Shown here one piece after another: positions 10,846-23,365 of a stretch of DNA of 64,000 nt (position 1 is the first letter of the stretch; each line of letters starts with the position of its first letter). Both the position numbers and the translations under genes were made by a program. The stretch is taken from positions 8,495,840 to 8,559,839 of the forward strand of contig JARWIR010000011.1 of the NCBI GenBank assembly GCA_029959085.1. Reading direction: 5' to 3'. The notes beneath the pieces were generated by a model, which saw nothing but the letters and a program-made list of their open reading frames with translations, did no database searches and was not told the DNA's origin. The DNA comes from Nemophila menziesii. Lineage: Eukaryota > Streptophyta > Magnoliopsida > Boraginales > Hydrophyllaceae.

Positions 10846-13800
10846 CTATTCAGCTTCAAGGAGGTACATGACCTCCCCCGGATGTGGATCAATTCTGCGA
10901 TTGGTATCTTCGCCTACATGGTACAGTTTTAGACGATGCCCATTCACCATAAAGGTGCGTTGCTCGTCTGGATTCTCTATCTCTATCGCTCCATGAGGCG
11001 TAACTTTGGTCACCACGAACGGACCAGACCACTTTGATCTCAACTTGCCCGGATAGTTGCTGAACTTGGAGTTATATTTGAGGACCATCTGTCCCACTTT
11101 GAATTTCTTCTCACGAATCCGATTGTCATGCCATCTCTTCGTTTTTTCTTTGTAAAGCTTGGCATTCTCATAGGCATGAAATCGAAACTCGTCAAGTTCA
11201 TTCAACTTCATCATACGATTCTCCGCAGCTAAGGTTGGATCCATATTCATCTCCGCAATTGCCCAATAGGCACCCATTTCAAGCTCAAGAGGTAAGTGAC
11301 AAGCCTTACCATACACAATACGATACGGAGATGCACCCACAGGCGTCTTGAACGCAGTACGATATGCCCACAACGCATCATCTAATTTCATTGACCAATC
11401 CTTGCGTGTGGAACCAACTGTCTTCTCAAGAATGGATTTGATCTCTCGATTAGAGACCTCAGCTTGACCATTGGCTTGTGGATGATACGCGGTAGATACA
11501 CGATGTCTCACACCATACTTCTCTAGAACTTTCTTCAGATATTTGTTCACAAAGTGTGAACCTCCATCACTGATTATAACTCGAGGTGTACCATGTCTAG
11601 TGAAGATGTGTGACTTCAAGAATTTAATCACTACTCGCGAATCGTTAGTTGGTAGAGCTACAGCCTCTACCCATTCAGACACGTAATCAACAGCTAGTAG
11701 GATGTACAGGTTTCCGTTAGAAGGCACAAAAGGACCCATGAAATCAATACCCCATACATCGAATATCTCAACTTCCAAAACATTATTACGCGGCATCTCA
11801 TCTCTCTTAGATATATTACCAGTAAACTGGCATCTGTGACATTTCTTGACATACTCATGACAATCCTTATGTAAAGTGGGCCAATAAAAACCGGATTGTA
11901 GTACCTTTGCAGCTGTACGGTCTCCTTTGTAGTGCCCTCCGTATGGTGAATCATGACAACCCATAATAATGGATAAAATATCTTTATCTGGGATGCATCT
12001 CCTCACCATCTGATCACTGCATACTTTGTAGAGGAAAGGATCCTCCCAAAAGAATTGTTTAGCACGGTGGGCTAGTCTCTTTTTCTCTTGTGAAGTAGCT
12101 CCTTGAGGAAAAGAACTACTCACAATAAGATTTGCAATATCCGCATACCAAGGAGTTTCTAATGAATAAACTGAAAACAAACTCTCGTCAGGAAACTCTT
12201 CTCTAACCAACTCAGGCCCTCCATTAGATTCAGAACCTTCAAGACGTGACAAATGATCAGCAACCTGATTATCACAACCCTTTCGATCCCGAATCTCTAA
12301 ATCAAACTCTTGCAACAGTAAAACCCATCTAATCAACCTCGGCTTCGCATCTTTCTTCTCCATAAGGTATTTAATCGCAGAATGGTCAGTAAAAACAACA
12401 ACTTTCGCCCCAAGAAGATAGGAACGAAATTTGTCGAATGCATATACTACTGCTAGTAACTCTTTTTCAGTTACGGTATAATTCACTTGAGCACTTGTAA
12501 ATACCTTACTAGCATAGTAGATGGAATGAAATACCTTATCTTTTCGTTGTCCCAGAACAGCACCCATTGCAAGATCACTAGCATCACACATAACTTCAAA
12601 CGGAATCTTCCAGTCAGGAGGTAATACAATAGGTGCAGAAATAAGCTTCTCCTTAATCTCGTTGAATGCCTTTATGCAAGCTTCATCAAAAAGGAATTTG
12701 GTGTCCTTCTCAAGTAAGTTGCACAACGGCTTAGAGATTTTGGAGAAGTCCTTGATAAAACGTCGGTAAAAACCAGCATGACCCAAAAAGCTTCTTACTC
12801 CTTTTACAGAAATAGGAGGGGGTAGAGTCTTGATTACCTCAATCTTCGCACGATCAACTTCCAAACCAGCACTTGAAACCTTGTGACCCAACACTATACC
12901 CTCTCGAACCATAAAATGACATTTCTCCCAGTTCAAAACCAAGTCAGTCTCCTTGCATCTAATCAAAACCTTCTCCAAGTTCCGTAAACACTCCTCAAAG
13001 TTATCACCAAACACAGAAAAGTCATCCATAAATACCTCAAGGAAGTCATCAATCATGTCCCAGAAAATTGCCATCATACATCTTTGAAAAGTAGCGGGTG
13101 CATTACATAATCCAAATGGCATCCTTCGGAAGGCAAAGGTACCGAAAGGACATGTAAAGGTTGTCTTGTGTTGGTCTTTTGGATCTACATAAATCTGATT
13201 GTAACCTGAATATCCATCCAAAAAGCAATAATATTCTCTACCAGCTAGCTTGTCTAACATCTGATCAATAAACGGAAGAGGGAAGTGATCTTTTCTGGTG
13301 GCCTTGTTCAACTTCCGATAATCCATACACACTCTCCAACCAACAACGGTCCTTGAGGGAATGGCTTCATTTTGCTCGTTCAAGATGGTAGTAATTCCAC
13401 CCTTCTTTGGTACGCATTGAACTGGACTCACCCATTCGCTGCTAGTTATGGGATAAATGATTCCCGCATCTAGCAACTTGATAACCTCTTTCTTCACTAC
13501 TTCCTTCATAGCTGGCATCAATCTTCTTTGTCCTTCAACTGAGCGCGCGTTTTCATCGTCTAGAATGATTTTGTGTTGGCAATAGGAAGGACTAATACCT
13601 TTGATGTCAGCAATAGTCCAACCAATCGCCTCTTTGTTAGCTCTTAGTATGCGCAACAGTTTGTCTTCTTGAGAACCTGTTAAAGTAGCTGAAACAATAA
13701 CAGGTAGAGTGTTGTTAGTACCTAAATACGCGTACCTCAGGTGTGATGGAAGCGGCTTTTCTTCTAGTTGTGGGGGAGACTCGATAGATGGTTTCTTTTT

Positions 13801-14073
13801 AGATACTATCTCCCCTGGTTCTCGGAATGGCTCGTAGGCGAGATGCCTATGTTTCATAGTTCCGGAATTCAAAGAAGCTACGGTTTCGGTTAGTTCTTCC
13901 ATCAATTCCGGTAAGTCAAGTGTTAGGGCTGCTCGCAAGATATCATTAAAATTCATACAGTCAAACGTTTCTTGCGTAGCTAAATCAAGTATATCCATTC
14001 GGAAACACTCTTCAGGATGATCTGGAAACTTCATAGCCCTAAACACGTTGAACTTTACCTTCTCGTCTTGGAT
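10846..14073 (-). pseudogene. Pol of element B: RT, RNase H, integrase (one stop upstream)
   Basis: This stretch runs about 1075 codons without a stop. Order: RT with FMDD at 13021-13032; RNase H with CDASD and TDHSA (about 12590 and 12390); a zinc-binding HHCC integrase head with GHYKGDRT and CHRCQF (about 11930-11820); an integrase core with GIDFMGP, SDGGSHF and [10 protein letters not shown] carrying the D, D and E catalytic residues; and a C-terminal SGPFVV segment. It makes the cDNA and inserts it in the genome. All catalytic boxes look intact. The reading frame is cut from protease by a TGA at 14074-14076 where relatives have CGA, so it is a pseudogene by one codon. Confidence 0.93.
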
Positions 14074-14616
14074 TCAAATGGTTAATTCGCCGTTTTCTAC
14101 ATCAATAACAGTACGCCCCGTGGCTAGGAATGGTCGGCCCAAGATGATGGGGACATTCCTATCCGCGTCGTATTCAAGGATAACGAAATCAACTGGAAAG
14201 ATTAACGTACCTGCCTTGACGAGGACATCTTCAATTCGTCCCTCTGGATGAGCGAGGGATCTATCAGCCATCTGTAGGATCATGGAAGTTGGTCTAGCGT
14301 TTCCTATCTTCAATTTTTCGAAAATTGACTTGGGCATCAAATTGATACTTGCGCCCAAGTCACACAAAGCTTTTCCTTGCCACTCATTACCAATAGAAAT
14401 AGGAATCGTGAAACTCCCAGGATCAAGTAGTTTAGGTGGCAACTTACTTTGGCATATAGCGCTGCATTCTTCTGGTAATCCTATCATCTCATTCTCACGG
14501 TATGGTCTCTTGTTGGTAATGGCTCTTTTCAGGAATTTAACGTATTTCGGAACATCGCGTATAGCATCTAAGAACGGAACGTTAATATTGAGACCACGTA
14601 CCATATTCAAGAACTT
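14074..14616 (-). pseudogene. Aspartic protease segment of element B
   Basis: The segment lies between two in-frame stops. It contains the protease core CDLGASINLMPKS and the downstream RPFLATGR and DVENGELT motifs typical of Athila-type gag-pol. It matures the polyprotein. The downstream stop (TGA, 14074-14076) replaces an arginine codon, and the upstream stop (TAG, 14617-14619) replaces a glutamine codon of relatives. Both are single C-to-T changes. Confidence 0.9.
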
Positions 14617-16323
14617 CTAATATTCGGCCATGTCTCCTTTCTTCTGAACTCTTGAGGGAAAAGGTGGAGGAGGACGGGTTTCTGTAACATCTTTGGATTT
14701 TGGCCTCTCCGGAATCTTCTCCACTTCCACTATTTCGGGTTCATCTTCTTTTTCTTCCACCTCTTTTGCCGGTTTCTCCTTCACAGTTGTTTCTTTTTCT
14801 TTCATAACGGGAAAAGGAGGTGGAGCGAGCTTCTTACCACTTCGAAGTGTTACTGCATTACATTCTTCTCTCTGCTTAGGTTCTTCAGTATCACTCGGTA
14901 GTTGTCCTTGCTGACGTTGATTTAATTGCTTGTTTATCTGAGCCATTTGTGTTTCCATCATCTTAAGTGTTGCCGTGGTAGACTGTTGAATGCTGATTAG
15001 TGTTGTCAAGGTTTGTTGAACATCTAGAGCACCTTCTTGAGGTTGAGCAGGTAAAGCTTTTTGGTTCATGGTTTCAGTATAAGCATCTTGAGGAGGTTGT
15101 CTCTGAGCTTGATATCCGTATGTTTGTCCACCTTGATAGTTGTTCTGAGGTCTTGGTTGAAAGTTGTTTCCTTGGGGGCGTGGTTGATATGCATAAGTTG
15201 GATTAGCAGCCCCATTTGGATTTGAATATTGGAAACCCGGATGGTTTCTGTTAGGTTGATAGCCTTGACCACTTGAATTATAATTTCCTCGGTTGGATAT
15301 GAACATTACGGATTCTGGATTGTTTTGACAGGTCTCCCAATCATGATCTTGTGTACCGCAGTTAGAACATCCATAAACTTCTTGTGTAACATTAACATCT
15401 GCTCTTCTACCAGTAGCACCTTTTGTAACAGCTAGAGTAAGCTGTTTCAGTTGTTGTTCGAGTTTGTTTTCCATTGCGGTGAATTTTTCTTCAATTGACG
15501 CAGTATTTCCACCTCGAACAGGTGTTCTTACAGTGTTCCAACCAAGTTCATTTGTTACAGTTCTATTCAAAATAATCTTCGCATGAACTGGTTGTACCTG
15601 TAGGAATCCACCACCACAAAGCAAGTCTAGATCCTTTCTTGAAGAGCCATCAAGTCCTCGGTAAAATATCTTCATCTGTTGAACTTCTGTGAGGCCATGA
15701 TCAGGGACTCTTCGTAAGCAAATCTGAAATCTCTTCCAACTTCTACCCAAAGTCTCGTCTTCCTCTTGTTTGAATGAGGTTAGTTCAACTTGCGCATCTA
15801 ATCTCATATTCGTTGGGTAGTATCTATCGAAGAACGCGGTTTGTAATGCGTCCCATGTTGTAATTGTTCCGGGTTCTTGCGAATCATGCCATTCACTTGC
15901 TCCATCAATAACGAAGAATCTAAAATTAGCAAAATACATTTGCTCTTTAGTTACTCCTTGCGTAATATACGAATCGCAAATTTGCATGAACTTCTGTACA
16001 GCACGGATCGGATCTTCACTGGGTGTACCTCGGTAATTGCCATAACTTTGAAACTGAGATAGCATACCAGGATCGGGTCTGAATCTCTCGACATTAATAT
16101 TTGTAGGGCCAATTCCGAGGGGAGGAGCTCGAAACGGAGCTTCTGCAGGGCCATTGGCGAACCACGGATCATTGTTTCGAGGAGCAGCTGGGTTGAGTTG
16201 ACCAGCCATTGTTTCTCTTGCTAATTGCTCGTCTGACTCTTTTGCTTTAGCGTCTCTCTTTCTTTTGTTTGCTTCACGAACTAGGCTTTCGGGATTTGCA
16301 AGAATCACGATATCTTCACGCAT
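14617..16323 (-). pseudogene. gag of element B
   Basis: The start at 16323 (MREDIVILANPES) is chosen because it aligns with the starts of A and C; the frame stays open further upstream only from a non-ATG codon. There are 568 codons to the TAG at 14617. The capsid-like region has the DPIRAVQKFMQICDSY and RRVPDHGL motifs. The zinc knuckle C-SN-C-GTQD-H-DWET-C is intact near 15330-15375. The tail has an N/Q/P-rich part and a K/E-rich linker with RPPPPFPSRVQKKGD, after which A and H read on into protease. The stop interrupts what should be one gag-pol frame. Confidence 0.92.
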
Positions 16324-16443
16324 AAACCAAAACCTGTAAACCTGAGAAAGAAAGACAACCCAAAGCGTAAAACTGAAAAATAAAACTAAAACTAAACTAA
16401 CAATTAAACTACTAAAGATTAACACCGGGGTCACACGCTACCG

Positions 16444-16461
16444 TCCCCGGCAGCGGCGCCA
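16444..16461 (-). promoter_or_regulatory. Primer binding site of element B (tRNA-Asp)
   Basis: Minus-sense TGGCGCCGCTGCCGGGGA begins 6 bp inside the 5' LTR. It complements the 3' end expected for plant tRNA-Asp, the usual primer of Athila-type elements. Confidence 0.88.
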
Positions 16462-16467
16462 AAAACT

Positions 16468-18228
16468 TGGTGGTTCCTGGGGTGTTATAAAATAAAGTGC
16501 AAATAAAAGGAACCACTTAACCGCAAGTGTACGGTTGTCCCAAGTAATATATGATAATCAAGTTCGTTCTCAGGGACGGATTAGGTTCAACCCAAATATT
16601 AATCAGATAGTAGAGATAATTGTTAAACAGAAAAGAAAAGATAACAATTTTTGTTTGGTTTTTGTAAATTAAAAGATGCAAATAAAATAAAGACTAAATT
16701 AAATAAACAGAAAGGAAATAAAGCAAATAAAAGACTAACTTCAGATAAGAGAGATATACTTGATCCTCGCAAGGGAATCTACTTAATCAATGTAATCTAT
16801 GCTATGTTTAAGGGTAGAATTGGAATTATAATGTTAGTCGGGACTCTAATATCTCCTAGCCCCCTGTCGGGTGGACCTAGAAGCTATCCTAAAGGATCAT
16901 AAACACCTGTATGGTCGAATATGGCTTTTCGGATGATATGCATTTACCTCTTTGGCTATGTAACTAGTTAAGCCTGTCGGTCAATAACGGACATTACACG
17001 GGTATTACCTAGATCTGTATTCAAACCCCCCTGTCAGATGATCCATACGCCACTATATGGAATAGCCCAAATACTAACAGCTAATTCTAGTTGTTCCTAA
17101 AAGAATTAGTAATGAAACAAAGTAATATCCAATACCTAAAACTCAATTCAATTTAAATCTAACAATCCCAAATTCAAACATAGAAAACATTAATTAAGGT
17201 TCATCCCTTTTATGCGATTCTCAAGTATAAAGAAATTTAGCTCATGATGAAATTAAAAACTAACATTAAATAAAAGGAATTCATGTTCAAATACAAAAGA
17301 TAAATGAAAAACCTAAAGGGTAGAATGACTATGGATGGATGAACAGGATTCCTCCAGCTTCTAGCTTCTTCTCTCCTTCGTGCTCTGACTTGAAAACCTT
17401 AAGCCTCTTGTATATTCTCTGAAGTGTGTGAAAGTAGGAGGTTAAGGGGTGTATTTATAGGTGTTGGAGGAGTCTAGGTCGAATTTTGCTTGGAGTGGAA
17501 GACAAGTCAAAGACTCTCAAATTCGTAGCTCTAAATTCTAGGAAAGGTAAGATTTGCTGCTGATTTGATTTGATCATATCTTTTTCAATACTTATCCGTT
17601 TGAGAAGTTCCAATATATGAAACTGCTTGTCTTGGAAAGCTCTTTCTATTGGTGCAGACCATTCGTCCAAAATCCATGCCAATCTTTTATTATGATTTAA
17701 TTCCTAAAACGTGGCTGGATTTCAGATTTCAAAAGGCAGCTTTATCTTTTCCACCTTTAAATAAATCTTTACCAAATCTTCTTATTTCCATGTAAATCTT
17801 CTTTCCTTTCATCTTTATCTTGACTTGGCCTCTAAGTAATTACCATTTATCTCTTTAAAGCTTCACATTAAATAAATCATTAAACCGCATATGCTTAAAA
17901 AGAATAAATCAATAAATCAAGAAATCAAAATAGGAAAGTGTACTCTAAAAATAGAAACTCGACTCAAAATCATTTCCTAACACTCTAAAATACCCTAAGA
18001 CTTTATTCTCACTTTATCTCCTTGGATTGGTCTTTCAAGAACCTATTATCTTTGCATTAAAAACAGTCAAATTTATGCACAAAAGCTCAGATTCTGCAAA
18101 TAGTTAATTTCTAAGGGGAGAAAGTGCAATATGATCAATTAAGCTTAAAAATCTATCAAACAAGTCATTTATTCACCTAAAAGGATGTCTCCAAGGGGCT
18201 AATAATTAGAACAAAACGGGAGACATCA
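16468..18228 (-). repeat. 5' LTR of element B (1761 bp)
   Basis: It has the same length as the 3' LTR with about six base differences seen by eye. TATA box CCTATAAATA at 17452-17461. The right edge is followed by CCACC, the target duplication, and then by A's gag. Confidence 0.95.
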
Positions 18229-19034
18229 CCACCACATAACAAATCTAAGTCTTTACTTGATCTCCCATCAAGACCATTATAAAAAATCTTCAATTGTTGT
18301 TGTTTTGAAAGGTCATGATTCGGGACTCTTCTTAAACAATTCTGGAATCTCGACCAACTCCTACCCAAATCTTCATCAAATTCTTGTCGGAAATGTGTCA
18401 ACTCGAGTTGAGCATCTAATCTCATGTTGGATGGATAGTATCTGTCGAAAAACGCAGCCTGTAACTGTTCCCAATTTGTAATATTTCCCGGCTCTTGTTG
18501 ATCATGCCAATCACTCGCTCCATCTATCACGAAAAATCTGAATGTAGCAAAATACATTTGCTCTTTTGTTACTCCTTGAGTGATGTACGAATCGCAGATT
18601 TGCATAAATTTTTGTACTGCGCGAATAGGATCTTCTCCAGGCTTGCCACGAAAATTCCCGAAATTCTGAAATTGAGCTAACATACCCGAATCTAGACAGA
18701 ATCTCGGAACATCAATATAAGCTGGGCAAATACCAAGAGGAGGAGCAAGGAATGGTTCTTGTGCTAGACCGGCAAGGAACCATGGATCAGCTACTTGGAC
18801 TTGAAGTGGAGGATCAGGAATAATTGTTGGCACTATTGGCTGACCATTCACGTCTAGCTGAACTCCTGGTTCATGATTGTTGTGGAGAATAAGATTTTCC
18901 ATTTCGTTAGCTAGTTTTTCTAATTCTTGTGCTTCTTGTTCTTTCCTTCTCTTGTTAGCAAGTCTGACAAATGATTCAGGATTATCAAGGATCAGAGGTA
19001 ATGTCTCAAGATCCTTAAAGAGTTTCCTTCGCAT
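18229..19034 (-). pseudogene. gag N-terminal half of element A
   Basis: It starts at 19034 (MRRKLFKDLETL) and reads open through DPIRAVQKFMQICDSY to DLLCGG, where element B interrupts. The frame resumes at 6205 on the far side of B as GAFLQVLPIHARIIL. Together with the remainder this was one capsid protein. Confidence 0.9.
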
Positions 19035-19139
19035 ACACCAAAACTAAAAACCTGAAAAAGATGAACAAACAAAGCGTAAAACTGGAAAATAAAAATGAAA
19101 CTAACACTAAAGGATAAACACCGGGGTCACACGCTACCG

Positions 19140-19157
19140 TCCCCGGCAGCGGCGCCA
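19140..19157 (-). promoter_or_regulatory. Primer binding site of element A (tRNA-Asp)
   Basis: Minus-sense TGGCGCCGCTGCCGGGGA, identical to that of B and H, 6 bp inside A's 5' LTR. Confidence 0.87.
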
Positions 19158-19163
19158 AAAACT

Positions 19164-20730
19164 TGGTGGTCCTTTGTGTGTTCTAAGATAAATGCAATAA
19201 GGATAAGAGAACCACAACCGCAAGTATACGGTTGTCCCAAGTAATATAAGTGATAAAATAGATTCATTCTCAGGGACGAAATGGTTGACTTTAATGCTTA
19301 TCAGATAGTAGTTAATTGCACGTGAAAACAAGTAAATGATTTTTAGAATGGTTGTTTTGGTTTTCTATAACTAGGGCAAATAATTAAAATACTAAATTAA
19401 TGCAAGAATTAAACTAGACGCAAGAAAATAAAGTGTTTACGCAAGATGGGAAAGACAGTACTTGAGAGACGCAAGGGTTTCACCTAACTATCATTCATTT
19501 CATGGCATGTTTAAGGGACAAATCGGTAAATATGCATTGGTCGGGATTTGGAATTCTCCTTACCCCTGTTAGGGTGGACTAAGGATCTACTTTCAAGTGC
19601 TACAAACCCCGTCAGAGTGATTATAGTCCACTCTCAAGTGATTAAGTCTATTCTACCCAATTGGCCATAGGTTTAATTAAGCTCGTCAGAGTCTCTAATT
19701 TCTAACCTACATTCATTAACTAGGTCCGTATCTAAACCCCCCGTCAAGGTGATCCAATCGCCACTAATTGGAATACCCTAGGTACCAAGTCCTAATATTG
19801 AGTCGCGATATCAATAAAAGTAAATAAAAGCAAATTAAAGAAAAATACAATTTACCCAATTTGATTTCAATTATTAAAATCTCAAATCCAAACACATGAA
19901 ATACAATCAAATTGGGATTAACCCATTATGCGTTCTCAAGCACTTAATGAAATTAGCTCATGCTACTAAATTAAAAGAAATAAAAATACTCATATTGTTT
20001 TACAGAAAGAAATAAAAGAAAACCCTAATTTTGGAATTAGATTAACTATGATTTGGAGATATAGACAGTCTCCAGCTCTGTAGCTTTCTCCACTTCCTTG
20101 CCTTGACTTCTCTCTGATGCTCTGACTTGTAAAAAGTGAATTGTGTGTAAAATAGAAGTCAAAAGCCTTATTTATACTCTCAAAATCGGACTTGGACCTT
20201 AGGCTAATGTATAAATGAAATAATAAAGGCCCAAGTCCATTATCTTAGCCCAAAATCCCGTAACTGCTGCACCACCTCCACTAAATCAGCTCTATCCGGT
20301 TCGTTTCAACTCGGATTGACCTCATTGCAGTTGCTAAAGTTCCGTAACTCAATGGGGCACAATTTCTCTTCAAAGGTCAGCGGCTAAATCTACTCTTAGG
20401 TAGCTCGAAATCAGCAATCTTTATCAGTTTACCAGATTTGCAGCTTTAAAGTATCAATTCTTTCGGGATTTGTCTTCATGCTTTGACTCCATACCACGAT
20501 CTTTGACTTTATTCTCGGATTCCTCTCCTATCTAGTATTCAAAACCTACAAAATTTTCACTAAAATAGACAATATTACGTGCAAAAGTTTAATAAATAAA
20601 AATGCTAGAAATTAAAGAGAAAAATTGGATTATTGAATATTTAGTCCAAAAGTCTGTCAAAATAGTCGAATAAACACAAAAAAATGATGTCTCCCAAGGG
20701 TATAAAATTAGAACATTTAAGGAGACATCA
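19164..20730 (-). repeat. 5' LTR of element A (1567 bp)
   Basis: It starts TGATGTCTCC at 20730 and ends CCACCA at 19164 in minus sense. The outer end has a perfect 10-bp inverted repeat (TGATGTCTCC/GGAGACATCA). TATA-like GTATAAATAAGG lies near 20167-20177. It is related to the LTR of C. No gene seen. Confidence 0.88.
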
Positions 20731-21188
20731 CTAACCCACAACTTAATATGCACCAAATATGAATTAAATTTGAATTATTGGGGTTTCTTGAGGGTGTGTG
20801 GTATTTTTAATGGTGTTTAGATGATGGATTATAAAGTATAAAGGAAGAGAATAATATTTATTGTAATGGAAGAAATCTTGAAGACTTGATGATGTTTGGT
20901 GTTTTTTGGTGTTTATGGAATAGATTTGACGAAGATTATGTGTTTATGGAAGATGTTGGAGAGATTTTGTGGTGTTATGGTGTTTGTTTGAAGGTTTGAT
21001 CAAGCTTCATTGGTGTTTTAAATAAGTTTGGACTGATATATTTGTTTTGGTGAAGTTGAAATAGGTAGGATTACAGTTTGTGGTGTTTAGAGACCCTAAG
21101 GCCTCTTTTATAATCCTCTTAACCGACTGTGAACCGGCTTGCCGGTCTTTCATCACGTGGTTCCCAGACCGTGGCAAGGTCTACGCAA
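20731..21188 (-). mobile_element. Fragment of Athila-like element I (3' non-coding part)
   Basis: It resembles the stretch of B between the 3' ORF and the CG-rich array (9990-10260): shared wording includes TTTATGGA(A/G)GATG and TTTGATCAAGCTTCA. Its right end has a short CCGG-rich palindromic stretch (about 21120-21188). It is the target into which A (left) and D (right) inserted. No reading frame is preserved. Confidence 0.6.
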
Positions 21189-22620
21189 GGATGTCTCCAT
21201 ATTTTTTATATATTAATCTAGTTTAGAGACACAATTTTAGGTGTATTATGTTCTTAGTTGAGGGATTATTTCATATTAATTGTTAGTTTCTCAATTTATG
21301 CCTTGATTTGGAGGTTTATTACTTTTAGAGTGTCTTTAGTGTAATTTGTGTATTAAATGTGAAGCTCTTTGGTACATTGATTATATTAGATGCCAAATAA
21401 ATGTTGAAGAGTTAAGGAAAGAAGATCCAAGACGAAATCAAGAGTTAAAAGGAAAGAAAGTTTATTTAAGAAAGATGAAAAGCTGCCAAAAGTTAATATG
21501 CAACTGTAAAGACGTGTAGTATTCTTGATGCTGCACAATATCGACAAGGAATCTGAAGGATCCCTTTTAGATTCAGAAAGGTCTTTGAATTTTGGTCGTT
21601 TCAATAAAAAGATCACTGGATTACGAGCTGTAACGAAGGAGTTATGAATTTTACAAACTCCAAAGGTTATCATGTCCTGCGGTTAAGGAAAGCAAGTTAT
21701 AGTTGAATTGGGACTCTATAACTTCGGGAGCACTCTAGATTTCGACCATACACCTATATATATGACTAATTACCTTTGTAAACATTTCCTTGCTTGTACT
21801 TACATCCTTACTATCAAATTTAATCATCCAGAGAAGCAAGTTGATATTATGTATTTTATCTTTAGTTTTATTTCTTCAAGTATGAACTAATTATCACATA
21901 GCTTGGGATTAAACTACGCTAATCCTTGAATTATATTTCTATTTATTTCTATTTATTTCTATGTTATTTGAAAAAATGATAGTTAATTGATTAAGCTTCT
22001 TATTTACATATCTGTATTATGTGCTTTGACTTATTCCAACCCTAGATCTGGCCAATCTTACGACTGTCCTTACTAGTTGGATAGTCATCCTGGCGGGGGA
22101 TTCAATTATAGACAACACCACATAATCGTCTAGTGTGCGATATTGATCCTGATGGGCTTGCTTAACTAGATAGTCAATAAGGTTTTATTTAACCACATAT
22201 TATTGTGCAGGGTGCCCTTACCCAACTCCCTTGGTAGTATTGAGGTTACCTCCTAAGTCCACTCTGATGGATGTTAGGAGGATTCCCGAATCTTTATACA
22301 TTTTTAGAGCTTAAATCACCCTTATATTTAGAATATTGATTTAGAAGGATAGGTGTATACTAGAAGACCTAAGCTATTTTCTCATCTCCATTCTCTTAGT
22401 TTATTTATTTGCACTAGTAGTTTCATTCCTATTAGCATTCATAGCTATTAGATGTTTCTTTCTAGTTAGTCTTTTAATTTAAACAATTGATCTCTACTAC
22501 GCTTTCTCATCTTAGCACGAGTTTGAGCTAATCGACAAATCCTTGAGAACGAATATTAGTTATTAACTATAACTTGCATACGATCTGTGACCTTGCTGTG
22601 AGTTTCTCGTGGTTATATAG
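21189..22620 (+). repeat. 5' LTR of element D (3' end missing)
   Basis: It starts GGATGTCTCC (TG of the usual end changed). It resembles H's LTR, including the GCATACGATCTGT stretch near 22576. TATA-like CCTATATATATG near 21750. A short repeat of TTTCTATTTA lies at about 21938-21965. After about 22620 the sequence passes straight to gag leader without a primer site. No gene seen. Confidence 0.65.
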
Positions 22621-22655
22621 GGAAAATACAAAGAGAGAAAAATAAGACAGAAGCG

Positions 22656-23365
22656 ATGGTTGAAGTCGTAGATAATGTAGGGTTAGATAACAACATACCA
22701 CTTGGGGTGAACAATCAACAAAATCCAATCCCCCAAGTAGTACCACATGGAGGGAATCCACCTAATAATCAACTCCGTAAACAAGATCTTCCTGGTCTAG
22801 GAGCACCTTTTCCAGTACAACCAATAGGGATTCACCCTCCAGTGATCCAAACCGAGAGAATCAAGCCCAATCAGGGCATGCTTAGTTAGTTTTTGAGCTT
22901 TGGACACTACAGTGGTGCAATACATCAAGATCCGGTGAAATCGAGAAGTTTATGTAGATTTGTGATGCCTACATTACTCAGGGCATTACACGCGATCAAA
23001 TATATTACTTCATGTTTCTGTTTTTCTTGACCAAATGTGCTAGTGAATGATTGGATTGTCAACCATAAGATTCGATTACGCCATGGGATAACTTACAAGT
23101 CAAGTTCTTTGATCGTTATTATTCCCTAAGTATGAGAATAAGGATCAAATGGTACTCGCAAGTTTTCGCTAAGAGAATGACGAGAGTGTAGAAGAGACAT
23201 GGACAAGGTTCCAACATAAATTATCTAGATGTCCACTTCATTGTTACACCTCAGCAATTCAATTAGAACTGTTCAATTAGGGTATTAATGTCGAAGGAAG
23301 ATTGATGGTAGATAATCTTGGAAGAGGAGATTTTGTGTCCATGGATCCTATAGAAGTTGCAGCTG
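22656..23365 (+). pseudogene. gag N-terminal part of element D (degenerate)
   Basis: The start MVEVVDNVGLDNN is open to a stop at about 22889. After that the capsid-like order is readable only with frame changes: HPPVIQTERIKPNQGMLS, QDPVK, FMQICDAY-like and SRCPLHCYTS stretches, the same order as in H. It ends at DPIEVAA where E inserts. Several stops and shifts; not functional. Confidence 0.75.

Larger units (their letters stand above)
6206..18228 (-). mobile_element. Athila-like LTR retrotransposon B, nearly complete and young
   Basis: Two LTRs of exactly 1761 bp (6206-7966 and 16468-18228) bound a 12,023-bp element. The 5-bp duplication CCACC is present on both sides (6201-6205 and 18229-18233). 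I counted about six LTR differences by eye. Order in minus sense: LTR, tRNA-Asp primer site, gag, protease, RT, RNase H, integrase, CG-rich palindromic array, internal TATA box, 151-codon coiled-coil ORF, long non-coding 3' region, polypurine tract, LTR. Only two nonsense changes break the main frame. The FMDD RT box and tRNA-Asp priming place it with Athila-type Ty3/gypsy elements. Confidence 0.95.
3359..20730 (-). mobile_element. Athila-like LTR retrotransposon A, interrupted by B and C
   Basis: On the minus strand: 5' LTR (20730-19164), tRNA-Asp primer site (19157-19140), gag start (19034-18229), element B (18228-6206), rest of gag and protease (6205-4885), then RT until C cuts in at 3358. 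Gag resumes in the correct place on the two sides of B. The right flank is CTAAC (20731-20735); the left end is outside the window. The coding regions carry many stops, a deletion in the protease linker and a changed RT active site, so A is an old dead copy. Confidence 0.88.

Noticed and set aside
14617..16434. Longer gag reading from 16434 with a hydrophobic N-terminus
   Set aside because: The extension begins at a non-ATG codon in the leader next to the primer site; A and C start at the equivalent of 16323.
16444..16461. tRNA-like sequence at the primer binding sites
   Set aside because: Only 18 bases complementary to a tRNA end; no tRNA gene fold around it.
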